In this document: piece after piece, positions 1 to 6,824 of the stretch
Layout of the letters: each line of letters starts with the position of its first letter
Numbering within the stretch: position 1 is the first letter of the stretch
NCBI GenBank assembly: GCA_035570055.1
Contig: DATMLM010000019.1
Span: 55,417-119,416, forward strand
Direction: 5' to 3'
From: DASRDS01 sp035570055
GTDB lineage: Bacteria > Gemmatimonadota > Gemmatimonadetes > Gemmatimonadales > Gemmatimonadaceae
Length of the DNA stretch: 64,000 nt
Notes under the pieces: model-generated
Database searches by the model: none
The model's input: the letters and a program-made list of their open reading frames with translations, nothing else
What the model was told of the DNA's origin: nothing
Translations under genes and position numbers: made by a program

Positions 1-546
1 CGCGGCCGCGACGTCGGCGATATCGTGGGTGGCGATCATCGGCAGGAGCGTGTCCGGCGCATAGACACCATAGATCGTACTCTGGTCGCGGACTGTCGGG
101 ACTGACTGGAGCAGGTTCTCCATGAATGCCCCCGCGCGCAGAATCGTGAGATTCGGCGCCGCGGCTCGAATGACCTGCTCCTCCTTGCCGAGCAGCGTGA
201 TCGGACCGAGGTCCGGGAGTTGGGCGCCGAAGCTGGACACCATGACTACGCGCGAGACCCCGCTTGCACGAATGGCCTGGGCGGCGCTCACCGCAATCTG
301 GTGCATCCACGCGCCCCAGTCGGTCGTCGAGTAGGTCGGCGGGATGATGAACAGCATCGCCTGCGCGCCCGCGGCGGCCCGGGTCAGCGCCGCGGCATCT
401 TCGAGCGCTCCCGTATGCACCGTGACGTTGGACGCGGATATCTTCGACGCGTCGCGGGCAAGAACCGAGATGTCGGCGCGTCCGGTGAGACGATGGATGA
501 CGCGGCTTCCAATGTGGCCGGTTGGTGTCGTGACAAGAACCCGCAT
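1..546 (-). CDS. NmrA-type NAD(P)-binding reductase, 3' end cut by window edge
   Basis: The open frame runs leftward out of the window, so only the first 182 codons are seen. The N-terminus MRVLVTTPTGHIGS is a Rossmann beta strand plus a glycine-rich dinucleotide loop. It is followed by VMVSSFGAQL and an RAGAFMENLL segment typical of NmrA/SDR-a5 proteins (atypical short-chain reductases or redox sensors that bind NAD(P)). The start at 546 has a GGAGAG site 7 nt upstream; an in-frame ATG at 552 is too close to it. It lies 15 bp after the PLP enzyme gene and is probably the third gene of that operon. Substrate unknown. Confidence 0.85.
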   Translation of the reverse strand, partial: MRVLVTTPTGHIGSRVIHRLTGRADISVLARDASKISASNVTVHTGALEDAAALTRAAAGAQAMLFIIPPTYSTTDWGAWMHQIAVSAAQAIRASGVSRVVMVSSFGAQLPDLGPITLLGKEEQVIRAAAPNLTILRAGAFMENLLQSVPTVRDQSTIYGVYAPDTLLPMIATHDIADVAAA

Positions 547-561
547 GGTCATGCTCTCCGC

Positions 562-1725
562 TTAGTTCAATGCCTGGGTGAGGTCGGCGATCAAGTCGTC
601 GGTGTCTTCGATGCCGACGGAGTACCGTACGAGTCCCTCGGGAATGCCGAGGGCGCGTCGTTCTTCCGGCGTGTTTTCGACATGGCTCGTTGTTGCGGGC
701 GGGCCGACGACGGTTTCGACCGCGCCGAGGTTCGCCGCGCGGTGCGCCCACTCGAGTTTGGGCAGGAATTCCCGGACGCCCTCGAACCCACCCTCTATCA
801 GAAAGCTCAGCACCCCGCCAAATCCGCGCATTTGTCGTACCGCGACATCATGATGCGTGTGCGTTTCGAGCCCTGGGTAGAACACTTGCGACACGCGTCG
901 GTGCGGCGACAGAAATCGTGCAATGGCCAAAGCGCTCGCGTTTTGCTGGCGAATTCGCAAGTGTAGCGTCTTCATTCCGCGCAATAACAAATATGCGCTT
1001 TCGGGGTGCAACGTTGCGCCGGTGATCTCGCGGAAATGATAGATGCGACCGATGAGGTCAGTCGGACCCACAATAACGCCGCCGAGTGCATCGGCATGGC
1101 CACCCAGAAATTTCGTCGCGCTGTGGAGCACCAGGTCGGCGCCGAGGGACAATGGGTTTTGGTTGATCGGCGTCGCGAATGTGTTATCGACAACGACCGT
1201 GGCCCCGACGCGATGGGCGGCTGTGGAGAGGCGGGCGATGTCGACGACGGCTAGTGTCGGGTTGGTCGGCGACTCGAGGTATAGGATTCGACATCCGCGC
1301 GCGATCTCGGCTTCGATGGCGGCCGGATTATTCGTCTCGCATTGGACGACATCAATGCCGAAGCGCGGGAGAAATTCTCCAAACATCTTGCTCGTGCCGC
1401 CATAGCAGTCTTTGATCGACACCACGCGAGAGCCTGGGTCCAGCAGCGCGAATAGCGTACTACTCACCGCGGCCATGCCGGTCGCAAAGCTCGTGGCCGC
1501 CTCGGCACCTTCGAGCACGCGGACTTTCTCTTCGAACGCGTGCACCGTCGGATTCGTGTTGCGACTATAGATGTGCCCCGGCTTGCGCCCCTGCGCGACC
1601 GCGAGCCATTCGTCGACGTCGTCATAGCCGAACGCCACGCTGTGAACGACTGGAACCTGTGTCGCGCCCGCCCAGAGTGGTGCGTCTTCCCCTCCCCAAA
1701 CGGACTTCGTGCCAACGCCGGTCAT
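562..1725 (-). CDS. cystathionine gamma-synthase family PLP enzyme
   Basis: Protein of 387 aa in the Cys/Met metabolism PLP-dependent family (transsulfuration enzymes such as cystathionine gamma-synthase, gamma-lyase and methionine gamma-lyase). Visible family marks are YSRNTNPT near residue 50, the PLP-ring region FATGMAAVSS, YLESPTNPT, VVVDNTFATP, and the Schiff-base lysine in HSATKFLGGH. The length fits the family. The start at 1725 overlaps the upstream peroxidase stop as ATGA, so translation is probably coupled; an upstream extension is open but sits inside the peroxidase gene. Which family reaction it performs cannot be told from sequence alone. Confidence 0.9.
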   Translation of the reverse strand: MTGVGTKSVWGGEDAPLWAGATQVPVVHSVAFGYDDVDEWLAVAQGRKPGHIYSRNTNPTVHAFEEKVRVLEGAEAATSFATGMAAVSSTLFALLDPGSRVVSIKDCYGGTSKMFGEFLPRFGIDVVQCETNNPAAIEAEIARGCRILYLESPTNPTLAVVDIARLSTAAHRVGATVVVDNTFATPINQNPLSLGADLVLHSATKFLGGHADALGGVIVGPTDLIGRIYHFREITGATLHPESAYLLLRGMKTLHLRIRQQNASALAIARFLSPHRRVSQVFYPGLETHTHHDVAVRQMRGFGGVLSFLIEGGFEGVREFLPKLEWAHRAANLGAVETVVGPPATTSHVENTPEERRALGIPEGLVRYSVGIEDTDDLIADLTQALN

Positions 1726-2693
1726 GGGCGGCGATGGGCGACAGAAAGGGCGTAGACGGCCGAGCGAATGATGGGCAACGGATCGTCGGAGAGCGTGATT
1801 CCGTCGCACAGATAGATCGGGTTGAACGCCAAACTCTTCTGGAGTGCCGCGTTATTCGGGGCGACGGTCGTGATGGTAATGACGCCCAGCTCGACGAGCT
1901 TGCGGTCCTCGGGCCAGACGACCGACCCATCCTTCGTCGGATCACCCGGGTTCGCCAGCTGCACCATCACCTTCATCTTGAACGGCACCCGCTTCGGCAT
2001 CTCGTCGACGAGATAATTCGGCGACGTCTTCGATGCGGCCGCGTCGTCGAGCCACTGGTCGCCGTCCATGGGCACAATGCGCGTGCGCCCGGCCTGCTTC
2101 TCCCCTTTGGCGTTAATGAAGATGAACGCGTTTTCGCCGTAGTACGTCTCCGTCTCGTAGCTGACCGGCAATGGGTGCGGATCGGTGACGAACTTCTTCG
2201 CGTTCGGGTGCGTACCCAGAAATTGCTCGATCGGATTCGGGTGTGGGCTGTTCGGCTTCGTCGCGATAGCCGCATCGAGGAACGCCGCGAAATCCTCGCC
2301 GGTGCCAACCACGAATCCGTTATGCGCGACCGAGACGATGTCCGTGTACGCGCCATTGGGAAACGTGAAGCGCACCGCGATGCCTTTGGGCCAGGCGTGC
2401 GGATCTTTGTCCGGGATATTCGGAACGCCGGTCGGGTCAGAGAATCGCACGGTCACCGGGGTGCTCGGCGCCGAGAGATGCGGGGCGCGACTCACCGCGG
2501 TGGCGCCGGGCGATGGGGCGAAGGTGCCAGTGAGGACAATCCCCTTGGCGTGGTTGAGCCGGTATCCCGGATGAGCGCCACCGGCTAGGGTGATGAAGTC
2601 ATCGGCGATGTGCTGCGGGAGGCTTTTGGCCGGGGATTGCGCGAGTGCGGGGGTCGCGATCAGCGCGGCGGCAACGAGAGCGCGGGGTGTCAT
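1722..2693 (-). CDS. catalase-family peroxidase, secreted (SrpA-like)
   Basis: Protein of about 323 aa with a cleavable signal peptide (ALVAAALIATPALAQ). It is a short catalase-fold haem peroxidase, far smaller than true catalases. HAKGIVLTGTF carries the distal histidine, VRFSDPTGVP matches the catalase core, and RSAVYALS near the C-terminus holds the expected proximal haem tyrosine. A close paralogue lies at 48925-49917. The upstream ATG at 2708 is a possible alternative start. It is the first gene of an ATGA-coupled operon with the PLP enzyme. Likely role: periplasmic removal of peroxide or peroxidase chemistry; substrate unknown. Confidence 0.88.
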   Translation of the reverse strand: MTPRALVAAALIATPALAQSPAKSLPQHIADDFITLAGGAHPGYRLNHAKGIVLTGTFAPSPGATAVSRAPHLSAPSTPVTVRFSDPTGVPNIPDKDPHAWPKGIAVRFTFPNGAYTDIVSVAHNGFVVGTGEDFAAFLDAAIATKPNSPHPNPIEQFLGTHPNAKKFVTDPHPLPVSYETETYYGENAFIFINAKGEKQAGRTRIVPMDGDQWLDDAAASKTSPNYLVDEMPKRVPFKMKVMVQLANPGDPTKDGSVVWPEDRKLVELGVITITTVAPNNAALQKSLAFNPIYLCDGITLSDDPLPIIRSAVYALSVAHRRP

Positions 2694-2715
2694 GTCGTGG
2701 AATATCACCCAACCG

Positions 2716-2739
2716 TCGTGAAATCACGATTAGTCGTGA
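2716..2739. promoter_or_regulatory. TCGTGA inverted and direct repeat, possible activator site
   Basis: TCGTGA-AA-TCACGA (2716-2729) is a perfect 6-bp inverted repeat, followed 4 bp later by a third TCGTGA (2734-2739). It lies between the divergent peroxidase and cytochrome genes, about 100 bp upstream of the sigma-54-like promoter. That is the usual position for an enhancer bound by a sigma-54 activator, and such a gene lies nearby at 5254-6618. The binding protein is inferred. Confidence 0.45.
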
Positions 2740-2839
2740 AAAAGAAAACCGGGGCGCAGCGCGCCGCTTCGCGTCGCGACTGTTGCTAGGCTGAGGCGGC
2801 ACAAGTGGTTAGCAGCGGACCTATGGTCTCGGATGGGGC

Positions 2840-2855
2840 TGGCCCAGGGTCTGCT
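2840..2855 (+). promoter_or_regulatory. sigma-54-type -24/-12 promoter candidate
   Basis: TGGCCCAGGGTCTGCT matches the sigma-54 consensus TGGCACG-N4-TTGCW at T1, G2, G3, C4, C6, T13, G14, C15 and W16. The invariant GG and GC are exactly 10 nt apart. Predicted transcription start is about 2866, immediately before the duplicated start region of the cytochrome gene. A sigma-54-dependent activator is encoded just downstream of the operon, which supports the call. Confidence 0.55.
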
Positions 2856-2867
2856 TTAGGCAGCGGC

Positions 2868-2947
2868 GATGACTAGACTGCAACGGCTGCTACTTGCCCT
2901 GACTCTTGATGACTAGACTGCAACGGCTGCTACTGGCCCTGACTCTT
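2868..2947 (+). repeat. 40-bp tandem duplication over the cytochrome gene start
   Basis: Two adjacent 40-bp copies (2868-2907 and 2908-2947) differ only at one base (T at 2895, G at 2935). The unit contains the start codon and the first 13 codons (MTRLQRLLLALTL) of the cytochrome signal peptide. Since 40 is not a multiple of three, the upstream copy is out of frame with the gene. Confidence 0.95.
2869..2916 (+). other. 15-codon upstream mini-ORF created by the duplication
   Basis: Reading from the first-copy ATG gives MTRLQRLLLALTLDD and then TAG at 2914-2916. The true gene start at 2909-2911 lies inside the end of this mini-ORF. Neither ATG has a good Shine-Dalgarno sequence, so the mini-ORF could either block initiation or feed re-initiation at the real start. 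Function is inferred only from arrangement. Confidence 0.5.
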
Positions 2948-4159
2948 TTTGCAATCGCGCGCCCCGCGTATGGGATACCGGCGTTCGCGCGCAAGTACGG
3001 ATTGAAGTGCACGGCGTGCCACGAGGCGTGGCCGTTGCTGAACGTTGTCGGGCGTGCGTTCCGCGACAATGGTTATCGTTTCAACAACGGCAAGGACGAC
3101 GCGATTACGACCGATCCATCGTACTGGCCGATCTTCGCCTGGGTCGAGGAGAACTACCAGTACCAGTACAGCAGGTCCGAGAAGCAAACGGTGACGAATG
3201 TCGGCGAAGTCGGGCCGGGGTTCGTGGTCCTGGGCGCGATGACGTCCCTCAGCGAACACATCTCGTTCAACATCCGCCCCGTGTTCGGGTTCGGGAACGG
3301 GGCTCTGTTCTTTGACGCCGCCTGGATACGGATCAACCGGGTCTTCGATAGCGATGCCTTGAATCTCCGTCTGGGTGAGCTCGACTTCGACCTGCCGATC
3401 ACGACCGCCGGCGAGCGAGACTTCACGACCACGCTCCCCGGCAACCTCAGGTCGTTGAGCTACACGGTCCCTGGAAGTCGAGGGCTCGATCTGCTGGCAA
3501 ACCCAACCGGTCTCGAGCTGTCCGGACACGACCGAGGAAGCATCAACCGCTATTCGGTGATGTTCTACGACAACAACGGCCAGGGCTCCGGAAGCCATCA
3601 GTTGTTCAATACGCCGAGCGTGTACGGTCACGTCAGTCATCTCTTCCAGGTACCGGCCGGATTCGTGCGCGACGTCGAGCTGGGCGCATTCGGCACGTAC
3701 GCGACCGTCGCCGTCGGGCCCGACAGCGCGGCCCTCAAGCCTCAGCGACGGTACGGCGGAACGTTCGATACGTGGCTCGCATCGGACGCCCTGCCGCTGC
3801 ATCTGGAGGCCATTGCTTTTCAAGGACGGGATGACAAGGCGCTGATCCCGGGCGCCACGCACGACGCGCTGTACGACGGCGGCGATATCCAGATCGACTA
3901 TGTGCCGGCGCTGCCCTTCGAAATCTTTGCGCGGTACAACCTGATTCGGAACGTCACGCAAGCCGTGCCGGGACGCACGGGGAGCTTCGGGGATCAGGAT
4001 ATCTACTTGTTCGGGATCCAACACACGGTCGAGTTCACGTCTCGATTCGAGTGGGGATGGCAAGTGTATTACGCGTTGGAGCGGGACCGCTTGCAGGCAT
4101 CGGATGGGACGAATCTCACGCAGCACTACATATGGGCAGGGTTGCTCCTTGCGTTCTGA
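2909..4159 (+). CDS. outer-membrane barrel-like protein with one N-terminal c-type haem site
   Basis: Protein of 416 aa. A signal peptide (LLLALTLFAIARPAYG) is followed by a single CTACH haem c site about residue 36 within GLKCTACHEAWPLLN. The rest is rich in alternating aromatic/polar strands and ends in YIWAGLLLAF, a terminal aromatic residue typical of outer-membrane beta-barrels. This looks like a porin-like monohaem cytochrome of the kind seen next to multidomain cytochromes. It is the first gene of an operon with the dihaem-cupredoxin gene one base downstream. The start is the second-copy ATG of the 40-bp duplication. Probable role: electron transfer at the outer membrane. Confidence 0.75.
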   Translation: MTRLQRLLLALTLFAIARPAYGIPAFARKYGLKCTACHEAWPLLNVVGRAFRDNGYRFNNGKDDAITTDPSYWPIFAWVEENYQYQYSRSEKQTVTNVGEVGPGFVVLGAMTSLSEHISFNIRPVFGFGNGALFFDAAWIRINRVFDSDALNLRLGELDFDLPITTAGERDFTTTLPGNLRSLSYTVPGSRGLDLLANPTGLELSGHDRGSINRYSVMFYDNNGQGSGSHQLFNTPSVYGHVSHLFQVPAGFVRDVELGAFGTYATVAVGPDSAALKPQRRYGGTFDTWLASDALPLHLEAIAFQGRDDKALIPGATHDALYDGGDIQIDYVPALPFEIFARYNLIRNVTQAVPGRTGSFGDQDIYLFGIQHTVEFTSRFEWGWQVYYALERDRLQASDGTNLTQHYIWAGLLLAF

Positions 4160-4160
4160 C

Positions 4161-5267
4161 GTGTTGTTCACCGCCACCGTCGGCTTTGCCGTCATGGCTT
4201 TCGGCCCACCCCCGCGCAACGAGCGCGCGGGCGACCCGGGGCGTGGCAAAGCCGTGTACGAGCGGTTCTGCACGCAGTGCCATGGCGCTCGAGGAAACGG
4301 CGGCGGCGAGGTCGCTCCGTTCGCCAACCCGCGCCCGCGCGATTTCAGGCAGGGCCTGTTCAAGTTCCGGTCGACGCCGTTTGGCTCTCTGCCCACGGTA
4401 GCGGATCTCGATCGGACGATCAGCAACGGACTCTACGGGACAGTCATGCCGCCGTTCTACGCGCTCAACCCGCGCGCGCGGCTCGATGTCATCGCTTACA
4501 TCCAGACGTTCTCGCCACGCTGGCGGACCGAGCAACCGGGCCAGCCGATCGCTGTACCAGCGGAGCCAGCCTCAACACGAGAATCAGTCGCGTCTGGTCG
4601 GACCCTGTTCGCCAACGCGTGCTCGGCGTGCCACGGCGATGGCTCGGGCAATGGGCCGTTGGCCAAGAGTCTGGTCGATGCGTGGGGTAATCCCGACCAG
4701 CCGGCCGATCTCACGCGCCACCACATCAAGACCGGGGTCGAAGGGGAGGACATCTACCTCCGCATCATGACGGGGCTCAATGGGACACCGATGCCCGGGT
4801 TCTCCGGCTCACTGTCTCCTGAGCAGACGTGGGACATCGTTCATTACGTCGAGCATCTTCGGCGGCACCCGGAGAGCGTGGACTCCATCGTGCCGAGCGC
4901 GGCGAGCGCGGCGCCGGCGGCGCCCGCTCCGGGCGATGCCGTCACGATCGAAATGGTCGGCGATGCGAAAGGCTATCGATTCGAGCCGAGTAGCGTGACC
5001 ATTCACGTCGGGCAGACGGTGCGATTCGTGAACAAGATTGGCGGGCCACACAATGTGACCTTCTGGCCCGACAGCATTCCCGGCGGCTCACAGCGGCAGC
5101 TGCAGGCGGGAATGCAGAACACGTCGGGACCTCTCACGAGCCCGTTGCTCCTCAACCCCAACGACGCGACGACCGTCTCGTTCACGGGCGTCGCGCCTGG
5201 CACGTACAAGTTCTATTGCATGCCGCACCTCGCCCTCGGCATGCACGGTCAGATCATCGTGCAGTGA
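4161..5267 (+). CDS. dihaem cytochrome c fused to a plastocyanin-like cupredoxin
   Basis: Protein of 368 aa. A short hydrophobic N-terminus is followed by two cytochrome c domains: CTQCH near residue 37 with distal VMPPFY, and CSACH near 155 with distal PMPGFS. A proline/alanine linker leads to a C-terminal type 1 copper domain. Its ligands are visible: His in GGPHNVTF, then Cys, His and Met in YCMPHLALGMHG. Start taken as GTG one base after the previous stop; an ATG at 4104 is open but lies inside the barrel gene. Periplasmic electron carrier able to pass electrons between haem and copper centres. The 3' end overlaps the convergent activator gene by 14 bp. Confidence 0.85.
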   Translation: MLFTATVGFAVMAFGPPPRNERAGDPGRGKAVYERFCTQCHGARGNGGGEVAPFANPRPRDFRQGLFKFRSTPFGSLPTVADLDRTISNGLYGTVMPPFYALNPRARLDVIAYIQTFSPRWRTEQPGQPIAVPAEPASTRESVASGRTLFANACSACHGDGSGNGPLAKSLVDAWGNPDQPADLTRHHIKTGVEGEDIYLRIMTGLNGTPMPGFSGSLSPEQTWDIVHYVEHLRRHPESVDSIVPSAASAAPAAPAPGDAVTIEMVGDAKGYRFEPSSVTIHVGQTVRFVNKIGGPHNVTFWPDSIPGGSQRQLQAGMQNTSGPLTSPLLLNPNDATTVSFTGVAPGTYKFYCMPHLALGMHGQIIVQ

Positions 5268-6618
5268 CCCCGAGGCGGTCGAGCCGCGACCGCAGCGTAT
5301 TCGGGTGAACGTCGAGGATGGCAGCCGCACCACTGGGGCCGGAGATCCGGCCCTTCGTGTGGACGAGCACCCGGCGCAAATAGGAGCGCTCGTGATCGGC
5401 GAGCGATGGAAATCCCTCGGCGTCATCGTCCGCCGGGGTGACAGCGGCCAGCGGGCGCTCGATGCTGATCACCGGACCGCGCGAGAGGACGCAGGCGCGT
5501 TCGATCACATTGCGGAGCTCGCGGACGTTACCCGGCCAGGAGTGCGCGCGGAGCCGCCGGAGGCTGTCGGCATCGATCCCGGTGAAGTGCTTGCCGAGTT
5601 TTCGCTCGAAATGCGCGATGAAGTGGTGGGTCAATCGCGGGATGTCCTCGCGACGCTCGCGGAGCGGCGGGACGCGAATCGGCAACACATTCAACCGATA
5701 GAAGAGATCGGGGCGCAAGCGACCATCGGCGACGTCGCGCTCGAGATCGCGATTCGTGGCCGCGACGAGGCGCACGTCGACGCGAATCGGTCGCGTGGCG
5801 CCGACGCGCTCGACCTCTTGCTCTTGCAGCGCGCGGAGAAGCTTCACCTGGCCCTCGAGCGGCAACTCGCTGACCTCGTCGAGGAACAGCGTCGAACGGT
5901 CGGCCGCCTCGAACCGTCCTACGCGTCGCTGCACCGCGCCCGTGAACGCGCCGCGTTCGTGGCCAAAGAGCTCGCTCTCGATCAACCCCGGAGCGATCGC
6001 GCCGCAGTTGAGCGTCACCATCGGCCTCCCTGCCCTGGCGCTCTGGGCGTGGAGTGCTCGCGCGATCAATTCCTTGCCCGTGCCCGTCTCGCCGATGAGC
6101 AGGACGGTCGTATCGCTGGCCGCGACCTGATGGATCGTGTCCAGCACCGACCGGATCGCGGCACTGGCGCCGATAATTTCATCGCTTTTTTCCACGCGCA
6201 AGATCGGGCGCGTGGCGCGCCGGCCGGTCTCGATCGTGCTCGCGGTGTGATTGGCGATGAGGCCCAAGTACCCGAACTCCTGGGTGTCGATCGGCCGGCG
6301 ATAAAGCACCGCGAGTACGCCCACCACTTCGTCGCGTGCGACGAGCGGGAACACCGCGGTGACGCCGCCGAGCAGGTAGGGTTGGCGGGTGTCGAGCGCT
6401 TTGTACACGAACGCCCAGTCGTGGGCGTCGAACGGACCAGCGGTCGCGCCGACGTGCAACCGCGGATCGCGCGCGGAGACGCGGAGCCACACGGCGGCCG
6501 TCGATACGCCGGCGAGATCGACGAGGCCGTCGGTGATGGGACGGAGCAGCGGGTTGAGCTCATGGCTCGGCGCAGCGTCGCCGAGCGTCCTCGGGGATAA
6601 CATCAGAGCGGGTTCCAT
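5254..6618 (-). CDS. sigma-54-dependent activator, GAF-AAA-Fis (NorR-like architecture)
   Basis: Protein of 454 aa. Residues about 20-135 form a GAF-like sensor domain. The AAA+ domain has Walker A GETGTGKE (176-183), the sigma-54-contacting loop GAFTGA (223-228) and Walker B TLFLDEVSEL. A Fis-type helix-turn-helix is at the C-terminus (AAAILDVHPNTLRSRL). The order matches NorR and relatives, whose GAF domain senses a small molecule; the ligand here is unknown. It is convergent with the cytochrome operon, which has a sigma-54-like promoter at 2840, so that operon is the likely target. Confidence 0.92.
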   Translation of the reverse strand: MEPALMLSPRTLGDAAPSHELNPLLRPITDGLVDLAGVSTAAVWLRVSARDPRLHVGATAGPFDAHDWAFVYKALDTRQPYLLGGVTAVFPLVARDEVVGVLAVLYRRPIDTQEFGYLGLIANHTASTIETGRRATRPILRVEKSDEIIGASAAIRSVLDTIHQVAASDTTVLLIGETGTGKELIARALHAQSARAGRPMVTLNCGAIAPGLIESELFGHERGAFTGAVQRRVGRFEAADRSTLFLDEVSELPLEGQVKLLRALQEQEVERVGATRPIRVDVRLVAATNRDLERDVADGRLRPDLFYRLNVLPIRVPPLRERREDIPRLTHHFIAHFERKLGKHFTGIDADSLRRLRAHSWPGNVRELRNVIERACVLSRGPVISIERPLAAVTPADDDAEGFPSLADHERSYLRRVLVHTKGRISGPSGAAAILDVHPNTLRSRLDRLGVTAR

Positions 6619-6824
6619 AGCCTCTCCGTGCAGTTCGGCCGAAGGTAGACCTTATCGCATCCGACCGGCACTCGCCCCTGGGCGAACGGTGCGGGAACCG
6701 GGGTGAACGACTACCGGCGAGCATCGGCGATCGCATTTATCGTGCATCGGTGACGGTCCATCCCATGTGTTCGTCGATTGGTTGCGTTCAAACCATCACA
6801 TCCGACGACACCCTGGTGCCGCCC

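Noticed and set aside
2930..4426. 498-codon open frame antisense to the cytochrome genes
   Set aside because: Shadow frame of GC-rich coding DNA; Arg/Val/Asp-rich composition, no domain, and both strands cannot be well explained; the plus strand has CxxCH and copper motifs.
5305..6600. 431-codon plus-strand frame over the sigma-54 activator
   Set aside because: No recognisable domain; the minus strand carries all AAA+ and Fis motifs.
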